Shown: in pieces, positions 53,759 through 63,302 of the stretch
Numbering within the stretch: position 1 is the first letter of the stretch
Layout: each line of letters begins with the position of its first letter
DNA from: BQJU01 sp965229635
GTDB lineage: Bacteria; Bacteroidota; Bacteroidia; Chitinophagales; Saprospiraceae
Assembly (NCBI GenBank): GCA_965229635.1
Contig: OZ245894.1
Coordinates: 3,720,001-3,784,000, forward strand
Direction of reading: 5' to 3'
DNA length: 64,000 nt
Notes under the pieces: generated by a model
The model's input: the letters and a program-made list of their open reading frames with translations, nothing else
The model's database searches: none
Told to the model about the DNA's origin: nothing
Made by a program: the position numbers and the translations under genes

Positions 53759-54862
53759 ATGGGCGAATTGCAATCAGCACCGGCGCTTTTATTACTGGAA
53801 GATGGTACACTCTTTCGCGGTAAGGCAGCCGGAAAAATCGGAACAACCGGAGGGGAAATCTGCTTCAATACCGGAATGACCGGTTACCAGGAGATTTTTA
53901 CTGATCCTTCCTATTTCGGCCAGATTCTGGTCACCACCAATGCTCACATTGGTAATTATGGCACCAAAAAGACTGAAACGGAATCACACAGCATCAAAAT
54001 TGCCGGGTTGATTTGTAAAAACTTCACGTGGCAATATTCTCGCAAAGTGGCCGATCAATCTATTCAGGATTACTTTGAAGAAGAAGGCCTGGTCGGTATT
54101 TCTGATGTCGATACCCGGGCTATTGTCCGCCATATCCGAAGTAAGGGAGCCATGAATGCCATCATCTCTTCAGAGATTTTGGATGTTGAGGAGCTGAAAC
54201 GCAAATTGAAAGAGGTGCCTAATATGAAGGGGCTGGAGCTGGCTTCCAAGGTGAGTACCAAAGAGATTTATACCATTGGTGACCCCCACGCAGAGTTGCG
54301 GATTGCAGTACTGGATTATGGCGTCAAGCGCAATATCCTGGAGTGTTTTGCCGAGCGTGGGTGTTATTTGAAGGTATTCCCGGCCAAAACCGACCTTAAG
54401 ACCTTAAAAGAATTTGAACCACACGGCTATTTCCTTTCCAATGGCCCCGGCGACCCGGAACCGATGGATTATGCCGTGAAAACGGTTAAAGAAATACTGG
54501 AAGAAGATCTACCGCTTTTTGGCATCTGCCTGGGCCACCAGTTGTTGGCTCTAGCCGTTGATCTGCCTACCTATAAGATGCACCACGGACACCGCGGAAT
54601 TAATCATCCGGTGAAGAATTTGCTGACCGGTCATTGTGAAATTACCAGTCAAAATCACGGCTTTGGCGTTGATCCGGATGCTATTCGCAGCAATACAGAC
54701 AAGGTGACCATTACCCATGTCAATCTCAATGATGATACCATTGAGGGACTCCAGGTGGTTGGCAAAAGAGCCTTTTCCGTACAGTATCACCCCGAAGCAT
54801 CTCCTGGGCCACACGACGCCCGCTATTTGTTTGATGAGTTTATTCGCTTAATGAAAAAATAA
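53759..54862 (+). CDS. carA: Carbamoyl-phosphate synthase small subunit
   Basis: Glutamine amidotransferase subunit that supplies ammonia to CarB for arginine and pyrimidine synthesis. The N-terminal domain carries FNTGMTGYQEIFTDPSY. The C-terminal class I GATase has C257 in FGICLGHQ and the His/Glu pair in QYHPEASPGPHD. At 367 aa the length is normal. carB is not adjacent; enolase follows after 5 bp, so carA and eno are cotranscribed here. Confidence 0.97.
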   Translation: MGELQSAPALLLLEDGTLFRGKAAGKIGTTGGEICFNTGMTGYQEIFTDPSYFGQILVTTNAHIGNYGTKKTETESHSIKIAGLICKNFTWQYSRKVADQSIQDYFEEEGLVGISDVDTRAIVRHIRSKGAMNAIISSEILDVEELKRKLKEVPNMKGLELASKVSTKEIYTIGDPHAELRIAVLDYGVKRNILECFAERGCYLKVFPAKTDLKTLKEFEPHGYFLSNGPGDPEPMDYAVKTVKEILEEDLPLFGICLGHQLLALAVDLPTYKMHHGHRGINHPVKNLLTGHCEITSQNHGFGVDPDAIRSNTDKVTITHVNLNDDTIEGLQVVGKRAFSVQYHPEASPGPHDARYLFDEFIRLMKK

Positions 54863-54867
54863 TATTT

Positions 54868-56151
54868 ATGAGTACGATTCTCGACATTCGCGCCAGAGAA
54901 ATTTTGGATTCTCGCGGAAACCCTACAGTGGAAGTGGAAGTATTGACGGAAAGTGGCTACCTCGGCCGCGCCGCTGTTCCCTCCGGTGCTTCTACCGGAA
55001 AGTACGAAGCTGTAGAACTCAGAGATAACGACAAGAGCCGTTTCCTGGGTAAGGGAGTACTCGACGCCTGCAAAAATGTAGAAGAAATTATTGCCGAAGA
55101 GCTGATTGGTATCGATGTATTTGAGCAACGCTATATCGATAACATCATGCTGGAGATCGACGGCACTGAAAATAAAAGTAAACTGGGCGCCAATGCCATT
55201 CTGGGGGTTTCTTTGGCCGTTGCCAAAGCCGCCGCAGAATCAACGGCCCAGCCGCTCTATCGCTATCTGGGTGGGGTGAATGCCCACGTATTGCCAGTAC
55301 CGATGATGAACATCCTCAATGGTGGTTCACACGCCGACAATAGCATCGACTTTCAGGAGTTTATGATTATGCCGGTAGGTGCTGAATTTTTCTCCGAAGC
55401 CCTGCGCATGGGCGTGGAAGTATTCCACAACCTCAAGGCGGTATTGAAAAAGAAGGGATATTCTACCAACGTTGGCGATGAAGGAGGCTTTGCGCCAAAT
55501 ATCAAATCCAACAAAGAAGCGATCGAAACGGTACTGATGGCCATCGAAGCTGCTGGCTTTAAGCCGGGCGAGGACATCATGATTGCTATGGATGCCGCTG
55601 CTTCCGAATTCTACAACGAACAGGAAAAGGTATATCACTTTCATAAATCTACCGGTGACAAGCTGACCAGTTCGGAAATGATCTCGTACTGGAAGGAGTG
55701 GGTGGATAATTACCCGATCTTGTCGATCGAGGATGGCTTGCACGAAGATGACTGGGTAGGATGGAAGCAATTGACGGCTACCGTGGGCAATAAAGTGCAG
55801 CTGGTAGGTGACGATTTGTTTGTGACCAATACCAAACGCTTGCAGCGCGGCATTGACGAGGCTTCCGCCAATTCAATCCTGATTAAGGTGAACCAAATTG
55901 GTACCCTTTCGGAAACGATCGATGCCGTAAATCTGGCTACTCGCAACGGATTCACCAGCGTGATGAGTCACCGTTCCGGGGAAACCGAAGATACCACCAT
56001 TGCCGATCTGGCCGTGGCCCTCAATACCGGACAGATCAAAACCGGTTCGGCTTCGCGCTCAGACCGGATTGCTAAATACAATCAGTTGCTGCGCATCGAG
56101 GAAGAGCTGGCAGATTCTGCCGTTTTTCCGGGTAAGGCACTGTTGGGATAA
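54868..56151 (+). CDS. eno: Enolase
   Basis: Converts 2-phosphoglycerate to phosphoenolpyruvate in glycolysis. The 427-aa sequence has the family blocks SGASTGKYEAVELRD, GDDLFVTNTKRL, ILIKVNQIGTLSET and the signature SHRSGETEDTTIADLAV. Metal-binding acidic residues lie in SIEDGLHEDDW and GDDLF. The start codon is 5 bp after carA. Confidence 0.98.
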   Translation: MSTILDIRAREILDSRGNPTVEVEVLTESGYLGRAAVPSGASTGKYEAVELRDNDKSRFLGKGVLDACKNVEEIIAEELIGIDVFEQRYIDNIMLEIDGTENKSKLGANAILGVSLAVAKAAAESTAQPLYRYLGGVNAHVLPVPMMNILNGGSHADNSIDFQEFMIMPVGAEFFSEALRMGVEVFHNLKAVLKKKGYSTNVGDEGGFAPNIKSNKEAIETVLMAIEAAGFKPGEDIMIAMDAAASEFYNEQEKVYHFHKSTGDKLTSSEMISYWKEWVDNYPILSIEDGLHEDDWVGWKQLTATVGNKVQLVGDDLFVTNTKRLQRGIDEASANSILIKVNQIGTLSETIDAVNLATRNGFTSVMSHRSGETEDTTIADLAVALNTGQIKTGSASRSDRIAKYNQLLRIEEELADSAVFPGKALLG

Positions 56152-56262
56152 GCCAACAAAACTGGGATTGGGGCGCTTGTTCCTTTGCAACTTTAACAGC
56201 TCAGGGTTGAATGGAGCCGATTTTTTCGCTTAATTTGGCCTTTGTAACCAATTTTTATTGCT

Positions 56263-56595
56263 ATGGCAGCCAATAACAATCCCTTACAATCTTTGTTGGA
56301 ACAAATACCACCGCCGTTGCGCAATCGGTATTTTTTGGTGCTGGTCGCGTTTTTTGCGTGGATGATCTTTGTGGATAAGCACGATTTTTTAACCCAGTGG
56401 CGACTGCAAAAAACGGTCAATAAACTGGAAGAGGATAAGGCTTATTACAGCAAACAGATCGAGGTGGCCAAACAGGAACGACTGGATCTGGATCTCAACA
56501 AGGAAAAATTTGCCCGCGAGCAATACTACATGAAAAAACCTGGCGAGGATGTATTCATCATCGTCAAGGATGAGGATAACAAACAGAAAGACTAA
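56263..56595 (+). CDS. DivIC/FtsB-type cell-division protein
   Basis: A 110-aa bitopic protein: short cytoplasmic N-terminus, one helix (RYFLVLVAFFAWMIFVD), then a periplasmic coiled coil (NKLEEDKAYYSKQIEVAKQE) and a short tail containing AREQYYMKKPGEDVFII, the FtsB/DivIC C-terminal pattern. It sits between eno and sucD, an arrangement seen in Bacteroidota, where FtsB often follows eno. It likely helps assemble the divisome. Confidence 0.88.
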   Translation: MAANNNPLQSLLEQIPPPLRNRYFLVLVAFFAWMIFVDKHDFLTQWRLQKTVNKLEEDKAYYSKQIEVAKQERLDLDLNKEKFAREQYYMKKPGEDVFIIVKDEDNKQKD

Positions 56596-56610
56596 AAATA
56601 CCAAAACATT

Positions 56611-57483
56611 ATGGCTGTACTTGTCAATAAAGATTCAAAAGTGATTGTCCAGGGATTCACGGGGAAGGAAGGTACCTTCCACGCGGGACAAATGATTGAA
56701 TATGGAACCAACGTTGTAGGAGGAGTTACTCCGGGTAAAGGTGGTACGACGCATTTGGACCGCCCGGTCTTTAATACGGTTGCCGAAGCAGTAGATAAAG
56801 CCGGTGCCGATACTTCAGTGATTTTTGTACCGCCTCCATTTGCCGGTGATGCAATTATGGAAGCGGCCGCTGCTGGTATCAAGGTAATCATTTGTATTAC
56901 CGAGGGTATTCCCGTACAGGATATGGTGAAAGTAAAGTCCTACATTAATGACTACGATTGTCGTTTAATCGGCCCTAACTGTCCTGGCGTGATCACTCCC
57001 GGTGGTGCCAAGTGCGGCATTATGCCAGGCTTTATTCACAATCCGGGTAAAATTGGAATCGTATCCCGCTCTGGCACCTTGACTTATGAAGCAGTTGATC
57101 AGGTTACCAAAGCCGGTCTTGGTCAGTCTACCTGTATCGGTATCGGTGGTGACCCAATCGTTGGCACAACCACCAAAGATGCGGTGGAACTATTGATGAA
57201 TGACCCGGATACAGTAGGTATCATTATGATTGGCGAAATTGGTGGCAGCATGGAAGCTGATGCCGCACGTTATATCAAGGAAAATGGTACCAAGCCAGTA
57301 GTTGGCTTTATTGCCGGACAAACGGCTCCGAAAGGAAGAACTATGGGCCACGCCGGTGCCATCATTGGTGGTGCGGACGATACCGCCGAAGCAAAAATGA
57401 AAATCATGGCAGAATGCGGTATTCACGTAGTGAAGTCGCCTGCTCAGATCGGTGCTACAATGGTGGAAGCATTGAAAGGATAA
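56611..57483 (+). CDS. sucD: Succinate-CoA ligase subunit alpha
   Basis: A 290-aa CoA-binding subunit of succinyl-CoA synthetase, TCA cycle. CoA-binding Rossmann segment with VQGFTGKEGTFHAGQMI at the N-terminus; H247 in TMGHAGAIIGG is the phosphohistidine. CIGIGGDPIVG and the GPNCPG block are typical. sucC is not in the window. It starts 15 bp after the DivIC gene and ends before a strong terminator. Confidence 0.98.
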   Translation: MAVLVNKDSKVIVQGFTGKEGTFHAGQMIEYGTNVVGGVTPGKGGTTHLDRPVFNTVAEAVDKAGADTSVIFVPPPFAGDAIMEAAAAGIKVIICITEGIPVQDMVKVKSYINDYDCRLIGPNCPGVITPGGAKCGIMPGFIHNPGKIGIVSRSGTLTYEAVDQVTKAGLGQSTCIGIGGDPIVGTTTKDAVELLMNDPDTVGIIMIGEIGGSMEADAARYIKENGTKPVVGFIAGQTAPKGRTMGHAGAIIGGADDTAEAKMKIMAECGIHVVKSPAQIGATMVEALKG

Positions 57484-57559
57484 TTTCTGACGTTGGAAGA
57501 GTTGGAAAGAATGAAATAGAGAAGCTCACCATTTATCTGCTAGTACTACAAATAAACAA

Positions 57560-57607
57560 GCCGCAAAGGACTTTTAACGAAAGCAGTCTTTTGCGGCTTT
57601 TCTTTTC
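57560..57607 (+). terminator. Rho-independent terminator after sucD
   Basis: A 13-bp stem GCCGCAAAGGACT / AGTCTTTTGCGGC (one G-T pair) with a 12-nt loop, followed by TTTTCTTTTCTTT. This is a strong terminator for the carA-eno-divIC-sucD run and abuts the convergent gene's stop at 57621. Confidence 0.85.
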
Positions 57608-57620
57608 TTTGGGAAACAAC

Positions 57621-58175
57621 CTATTTCAGCGCCAGAAAAATGGCAATGATCAACAGCACAATGACCGCCATGGTCCAGTAGAAGCTGTTGTTGTTTTTGT
57701 ATTTATTAAATAGCAATTCGAGCGCCTCCCGCCATTCGAGTTTGCGGGCAATGGACTCCTTTACCAATACAAAATATCGACGCTCCAGAGACTTTGGATT
57801 ACTGTGCTTCTTGAGGATGAAAAATTCCGGATCCATAAAAGCCAATTCATAGACTTCACCTTCCTCCTGATCCTCATCCATTCCAATAAAAAGTTTATTG
57901 GCCTGATGTCGCCAGGTACGGACAGTCAGGGCGCCATCCACAGATTTGAGGTACTCATTTTCCGCATTGAAAATGTGTAAGACCAGTTCGTGAAAGGATT
58001 CATCATCCCGGATTTCAATCCAGTGATTGCCTACGTAGAAATTTTCTTCACGCAAATCCTCACTCCATTGTCGTATCACCGGAATGATCTTGTCGAGGTA
58101 CTCATCCATCGACTCGGCGGGTGGCAGCTCCGTGTTGAAAGTATCGGCAATTTTATCCAGAAACTTATTTTCCAA
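57621..58175 (-). CDS. Tail-anchored protein of unknown function
   Basis: A 184-aa protein whose only hydrophobic stretch is the last 20 residues (YWTMAVIVLLIIAIFLALK), so the body stays in the cytoplasm. The body is charged, with strands such as NFYVGNHWIEIRDDESFHELVLHIF. No domain is recognised. It is followed in the convergent direction by the sucD terminator. Confidence 0.6.
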   Translation of the reverse strand: MENKFLDKIADTFNTELPPAESMDEYLDKIIPVIRQWSEDLREENFYVGNHWIEIRDDESFHELVLHIFNAENEYLKSVDGALTVRTWRHQANKLFIGMDEDQEEGEVYELAFMDPEFFILKKHSNPKSLERRYFVLVKESIARKLEWREALELLFNKYKNNNSFYWTMAVIVLLIIAIFLALK

Positions 58176-58277
58176 AGTCCTACTGTTTGATGAATAGTCA
58201 AAGATAACGACTAATTACCAAAGGTGAAACATTTGCCGAATGGTCGAACTGGATTATTTTAAAAAAGAGATTGGAAA

Positions 58278-58769
58278 TCAAGCCGTTTGTTGCTCCTTAT
58301 CTTTCCATTGGGACCGTTTTTTGAAAAATTTGGTGTCAACCACCAGTAGTCCAAATGACTCACAATCCTCCTTCGTCTGTTTGGCATGATGAGCACCGTG
58401 CGCTCTGAGGATTCCACGCGAATAGGTAGAGTCCAACTGCTTAAACCACTTAAACCGACGGTGTATGTACACATCGTGAATCAGGAAATAGATCAAACCG
58501 TAGAGGGAAATACCGATACCTACAAACAGTAGCCAGGTATGTGTGGTCCAGGCACCGGCCATATAACACAGGGCACTGGGAATGGCGAAGACGAGAAAAA
58601 ATCGATCATTTTTCTCAAAAAAGCCGTCCTTTTCGTGATGGGGCTTATGGTGATCCTCGTGCCAGCTCCACAACCAACCATGCATGATATACTTGTGAGC
58701 AAACCAGGCTACAAACTCCATAAAAGCAGCTGTTCCAATCGTGATAAGGATATATAGCAGAATTTTCAT
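58278..58769 (-). CDS. crtZ: Beta-carotene hydroxylase (CrtZ family)
   Basis: Membrane di-iron enzyme that hydroxylates carotenoid rings, giving zeaxanthin-type pigments. The ATG at 58769 (MKILLYILITIGTAAFMEF) is preferred to a longer frame. Four His clusters are visible: HKYIMHG, HEDHHKPHH, HDVYIHRR and HGAHH. At 163 aa and four hydrophobic helices it fits the family. No other carotenoid genes are next to it. Confidence 0.92.
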   Translation of the reverse strand: MKILLYILITIGTAAFMEFVAWFAHKYIMHGWLWSWHEDHHKPHHEKDGFFEKNDRFFLVFAIPSALCYMAGAWTTHTWLLFVGIGISLYGLIYFLIHDVYIHRRFKWFKQLDSTYSRGILRAHGAHHAKQTKEDCESFGLLVVDTKFFKKRSQWKDKEQQTA

Positions 58770-58852
58770 GTTTATTTCTTTTAAAAGAACTGTAACTTCA
58801 TAGCCAAAACAACAAAATTCCAAGATTGTTGGCAATATTTCAATTCATATTG

Positions 58853-58960
58853 CTTCTTTGACAAATTTCGTGATTTGGAGTCAATCGAAAAGGCCAATCA
58901 ACGCTTCTGGTAGGCGCTTGTGCTTGCCCTTTTAGCTTGACCACAAATTTGTCAAAGAAG
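58853..58960. repeat. 108-bp element with perfect 16-bp terminal inverted repeats
   Basis: CTTCTTTGACAAATTT (58853-58868) and AAATTTGTCAAAGAAG (58945-58960) are exact inverse copies enclosing 76 bp without a reading frame. After one mismatch the arms continue three more bases (GTG / CAC). It lies between the crtZ start and the kinase stop. It could be a MITE-like remnant or an extended RNA hairpin. Confidence 0.55.
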
Positions 58961-58972
58961 GTCTATATTTTG

Positions 58973-61900
58973 CTATTCAGGAGAGTCATTATGCTCTTCT
59001 TGATGAAAGGGCAATTCGACTACAAAGGTGGTACCTTCGTCAAGTACCGTTTCAAAATAGATCTTTCCTCCTGCTGCCTGGATAATGTTTTTTGACATGG
59101 CAAGACCGAGGCCCATACCAGAAGTTTTGGTCGTAAAGTTGGGGTAAAAAACCTTGGTTTGCATCTCTTCAGTAATACCTGTGCCATTGTCTCTGACCAT
59201 AATCACAACCTGTTCATCCCGATGAAAAGCACTGACCTCAACCTTTCCCTGCCGATCAGAAGGAATGGCCTGGATGGCGTTTTTCACCAGGTTGTTGAAT
59301 ACCCGCATCATGTGCGACTTATCGGCGTAGACGATGAGTGGTTGGTCTTTTATCTGGCACGAAAGTGATACGTGTTGGGCCTGATTTTCTACAAAGAGAT
59401 CACATACTGACTTCACCACATCATCCAGATGGAAAACCTGGTTTTCGGCCTTGGGCATTTTGGCAAAATTAGAGAATTCCGAGGCAATTCTTGTCAACCC
59501 TTCAATTTGTTCAATCATAGTACCGGATACCCGCTTCAGGATAGGCTCGATGGCCTCCGGTTGGCTCTCGTAGGCGCGCATCAGGTGCTGAATGCTGAGC
59601 TTCATCGGTGTTAGCGGGTTCTTGATCTCATGGGCCACTTGCTTGGCCATTTCCCGCCAGGCACCTTCCCGTTCTGATTGGCGCAATTTCTCGGTACTTT
59701 CTTCCAGCTTGACAATCATTTGGTTGTATTCAGCAATGAGGGCCCCGATTTCATCCTGGGTTTTCCACTCCAGTGGTTCATTTTTACCCAGTCTGAATCC
59801 GCGTAGTTTTTCACCAATCTGAGCGATAGGGCGCGTAATGGAATTGGCTACCGCAATGGCAATTACGCCGGCAATCAGCAACAAAAACACATAGCCATTA
59901 AGCAATGTACCCATAAAAGTATACAGGTCATCCCGCAAGTTGCGGTCACTGGAATAGTAGGGTAGTTCCAAAAAGGCGGTGTTGTCGCCTTCCGGGTTGC
60001 GAATGGATACAAACGCGGCTTTATAGACCAGGTTGCCCAGGGTCTCTTCTTGCAGGAAGGGGCGGCTGGGAAACGCCCTAAGGGCTTCCATCGCCCGGGC
60101 ACTGATTACCTTGGGTCGGATACCCCGGTCAAAGATAAAATTGGCCGATGAAGCCAGCAAATGACCGTCCTTTCGGTAGATATTGATATCCATATTTTGG
60201 ATGTCGGCAATGGGACCGATAACTTCTGGCAGATACCTCAAAGTGCTGTCTCCCGGAGAGCGCCCCATGAGGTCATGCTCAATTTCCCGCAACACGGAGC
60301 TGACCTTTCTGCTTAACCGATTATCGTGGTAAGTGATCGATGAGTTGCGGAAGTAGGTGATCGTCACAAAACCAATGAAGAGGAAAGAACCCAAAATGAG
60401 CAAGATGACGTACAATTGGATCCGGCTCCGCAAACTTGGCCTGAACAGAGAAGGAAAAGCTTCTCCGGAGGGAATGGCTTTGAGGTATCGGTTGACAAGA
60501 GCCAGCAAAATCATGGTGGCAACCAGCAAAATGAATATGTACGAAAAAAGAGAAAGTGGTTTAAAATATCCACCGGAATTGCGGCTGAGAATGACGTTTG
60601 TATCACCCTTTTTATACAATAAGTAGGATTGATTATTATCAAATAATTCCTGCCAGCTTTCATCGGGAATATCATTGAAGAACCCCAAAAGGTATGGCTC
60701 GATCTGTCCATTTTGCAACCAGATTTTTCCACCCCTGGCTACCAAATAATCGTATTCATGTAGACGTTCCAGCCGCTTGTACTCAGTGGGTAGCAAAAGC
60801 TCGGCGTACACACGGGTGGTATTGGCCGACTTGTTGCGAAAAACCAGGACAAAAACATTGTTTTGTTCCGGGTGGCTGACGACCGGTATTTCCAGCTTTA
60901 GCAAATATCGGTTGGACTGTCCCGGATCGCGAATGAAGATCAGATTTTGGGCCTCAAATTCTATTTCCTGGTGCAGACTCTTCAACATATTGAGATATTC
61001 CCGACCGGAGCGACCTCTGATCAATGACCGGTTGTTGGTGGCGCTGGTTAGAAAAAGATCGTAATCGTAGACATTAAACAGGTAGTGATAATTGGTGAGG
61101 TAGCGGTTGGTAATCTCCCGCAAAATCCTTTCTTCTATAGAATGAGCATAGAGGGTATTGGCCGTTTTAATAAAACTACTGTCCTGAAGCAGATCATCCG
61201 AAAGTTGCAGGATATCTGCTTCCGCTAATTGATCTCGCGGCTCTTCCAGGGCCTTGGCGTACTCCAGTCGCGTTTCCCGGTCGAGTTGCAGATTGTATCG
61301 GTACAAGAGATGAGCAGAATAACCCGACAACATCACCAGCCAAAGGGCCAGCCAGGTGAGACTTGGAAGTTGGCTGATCAGGAACAGGTCGAAAAGTAGG
61401 AGATAAACAAAGCCGATCAAGCCAATTTGAACCGCAGGTATGTTGAGCTCAAAAGCGGTGACCAGTGGCAAACTGATCCCTACCGTCAATAACATGGTCA
61501 AGAGGCGCTGCCTTTGTGTCAACCCTGTATTCAAGGCGGTTTGCATCAGCCGGTGGGAAAAGAGGAAAAATGAAATCAGGGTAATCAACGCAGAAATAAT
61601 GCCCAATGTACTGAAGAAGTTGAGACGAAATACATTATCAAAGTCAAAGATCAATCCCGAAGACAAGACAAGGCTTCGAAATAACTTTGTCAGCAATAAA
61701 TAGCCGATGACAACGGAAAGATAACTCAGGCCGCTCAGCAGCAATTTCCACGGGGTAGCAGCATTCCTGACCGGTGCGGTACGAAAGGCCCAGTGGAAAA
61801 AGATCATCAACCAAAGCAGAATAAAGCTATTGATCAGCAAATCGCCCAGGGAGCTATTCATGACCTCAGTGGAAAAGGTTTGTTCAAAGAGCTTTAGGTC

Positions 61901-62689
61901 GGCAAAAGATTGGGTCCACTGATATTCCAGGCTTAGCCAACGGAGTCCACCAACCCCTAGCAAAAGCAATAACCCTCCCAGCCAGGCTCGATTTTGTTTG
62001 ACAAATAGATGAGCGATATCATTCAGCAAAACGGCCAGGGCCACAAAAGCCATGCTGAATAGCAACAACAAGATGCTTTGGCGAAAGCGATTGGGTAGGG
62101 GAGCGGTTGCCTTCAGATAGCCGATTATCTGGTCATTTTGACTGTGGATGGGAATGCCGTCACCCGTTGCGGTAAGCTGTAAACTCTTGGGAATGTCGGG
62201 GCAGCCAACAAAGTAATTTGGCAGGTACTCGCTTTCCAGTGGATAATCCCACTTGATGGGAAAAATGCCGTACAATCTGAATAGTTTTTGGTTGGCTTCC
62301 TGTTGATGGTAGTGTACCAGCGTCAGGGCATTAGGCAATTGCATGAGGAAAGGCCGACCTTCAATGCTAATGGTCAGGCTGTCCAGGGAATGGTAATTGG
62401 GTAGCGCCAGGTCGTTGTCGGTCCACTGAATCAGCAAGCTGTCCTGAAATCGATAAAAGCTGTATGGGCTTAGGCTAATCCGTTGTATTTGTTCCTTGGT
62501 CAGACCCTCTTTGGGTTCGATAACCGAGTGCCAGTTGATGACCTCTTCTTCTTGTTGCTGCATCCATTTTTCCAACTGTTCGGCGTATTGTTGCAACAAC
62601 TGCTTATCTGAGGAAAACCGATGATAGGCTCCGGCACAACAGAATAGTGCAATGACGATAATGGAAAGATACTGCTGCCTTTTGGTCAT
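58973..62689 (-). CDS. Large multi-pass sensor histidine kinase (NtrY-like)
   Basis: A 1238-aa membrane kinase. An N-terminal helix and a periplasmic domain are followed by a block of about ten helices (about 200-465), a second extracytoplasmic region (about 470-720), further helices, another sensor region (about 790-900), HAMP near 930-980 and the kinase core. H1020 in VAHEIKNPLTP is the phospho-acceptor. N box NLVKNAIQAIP and G boxes DNGTGI, GMGLGLAM are intact. The LTPMKLSIQHLMRA H-box resembles NtrY-type kinases. No response regulator is adjacent. The signal and target are unknown. Confidence 0.88.
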   Translation of the reverse strand: MTKRQQYLSIIVIALFCCAGAYHRFSSDKQLLQQYAEQLEKWMQQQEEEVINWHSVIEPKEGLTKEQIQRISLSPYSFYRFQDSLLIQWTDNDLALPNYHSLDSLTISIEGRPFLMQLPNALTLVHYHQQEANQKLFRLYGIFPIKWDYPLESEYLPNYFVGCPDIPKSLQLTATGDGIPIHSQNDQIIGYLKATAPLPNRFRQSILLLLFSMAFVALAVLLNDIAHLFVKQNRAWLGGLLLLLGVGGLRWLSLEYQWTQSFADLKLFEQTFSTEVMNSSLGDLLINSFILLWLMIFFHWAFRTAPVRNAATPWKLLLSGLSYLSVVIGYLLLTKLFRSLVLSSGLIFDFDNVFRLNFFSTLGIISALITLISFFLFSHRLMQTALNTGLTQRQRLLTMLLTVGISLPLVTAFELNIPAVQIGLIGFVYLLLFDLFLISQLPSLTWLALWLVMLSGYSAHLLYRYNLQLDRETRLEYAKALEEPRDQLAEADILQLSDDLLQDSSFIKTANTLYAHSIEERILREITNRYLTNYHYLFNVYDYDLFLTSATNNRSLIRGRSGREYLNMLKSLHQEIEFEAQNLIFIRDPGQSNRYLLKLEIPVVSHPEQNNVFVLVFRNKSANTTRVYAELLLPTEYKRLERLHEYDYLVARGGKIWLQNGQIEPYLLGFFNDIPDESWQELFDNNQSYLLYKKGDTNVILSRNSGGYFKPLSLFSYIFILLVATMILLALVNRYLKAIPSGEAFPSLFRPSLRSRIQLYVILLILGSFLFIGFVTITYFRNSSITYHDNRLSRKVSSVLREIEHDLMGRSPGDSTLRYLPEVIGPIADIQNMDINIYRKDGHLLASSANFIFDRGIRPKVISARAMEALRAFPSRPFLQEETLGNLVYKAAFVSIRNPEGDNTAFLELPYYSSDRNLRDDLYTFMGTLLNGYVFLLLIAGVIAIAVANSITRPIAQIGEKLRGFRLGKNEPLEWKTQDEIGALIAEYNQMIVKLEESTEKLRQSEREGAWREMAKQVAHEIKNPLTPMKLSIQHLMRAYESQPEAIEPILKRVSGTMIEQIEGLTRIASEFSNFAKMPKAENQVFHLDDVVKSVCDLFVENQAQHVSLSCQIKDQPLIVYADKSHMMRVFNNLVKNAIQAIPSDRQGKVEVSAFHRDEQVVIMVRDNGTGITEEMQTKVFYPNFTTKTSGMGLGLAMSKNIIQAAGGKIYFETVLDEGTTFVVELPFHQEEHNDSPE

Positions 62690-62797
62690 TCCCGCGGATG
62701 GTTCTTTTTAAATCCTTTCTTACGCTTGATTGTACAATAAGTTGTCAAATTAAGGAATTTTCTCGGAAAGCATTTGTTTATCTCTTATCTTGGGACT

Positions 62798-63241
62798 GAT
62801 TGCGCCAGACTGCTCTATCGCGGGCCCGGTGAATGTCGGGTATGAGGAAAGTCCGGACAACGCAGAGCACCACACCATCTAACGGATGGGCTTTCTTTCA
62901 CTTTGGTGAATGAGGGACAGAAAGTGCCACAGAAACGATACCGCCCCTTCGGGGTAAGGGTGAAAACGTGCGGTAAGAGCGCACGTCCTTTCCTGGCAAC
63001 AGGAAGGGAGGGTAAACCTTGTGGGTTGAAATGCCACATACACCTCGATTTCTTCGGAAGACGGGTTGCTCGCCTGTTTTACTGTCGGTTTCCGGCAGTC
63101 AGTCGTGGGGGGTAGGCAGATACCATTCGGCCATTTGCTTCGGCAAATTGTTGGATAGGATCCTGTCCGTGAGGGCAGGGCTAGATAAATGATAGAGACT
63201 CCTCGGAGTACAGAATCCGGCTTACAGGTCTGGTTGCAATC
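62798..63241 (+). ncRNA. rnpB: RNase P RNA, bacterial class A
   Basis: The RNA subunit of RNase P, which matures tRNA 5' ends. Conserved segments are present in order: GAGGAAAGTCCGGAC near 62844, an ACAGAAA box near 62930, GGGTAAACCTTG near 63010, then GATAAATGATAGA and CAGAATCCGGCTTACAG near 63185-63226. Helix P1 forms between the ends (GATTGCGCCAGAC at 62798-62810 with GTCTGGTTGCAATC ending at 63241). The 5' and 3' ends are therefore set to a few bases. It sits between the kinase start and the porV stop. Confidence 0.95.
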
Positions 63242-63249
63242 AATTAATA

Positions 63250-63286
63250 AAAAAGGGGCTTCAGCAAAAAACTGAAGCCCCTTTTT
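63250..63286. terminator. Bidirectional rho-independent terminator
   Basis: AAAAAGGGGCTTCAG (63250-63264) and CTGAAGCCCCTTTTT (63272-63286) give a 15-bp perfect stem (10 bp GC-rich core) with a 7-nt loop and T-runs on both strands. It ends rnpB rightward and porV leftward. Confidence 0.9.
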
Positions 63287-63302
63287 ATGCTTTCAAATAC
63301 GT

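Noticed and set aside
62815..63115. Open frames on both strands within the RNase P RNA
   Set aside because: The region is fully explained by rnpB with its conserved segments and P1 helix.
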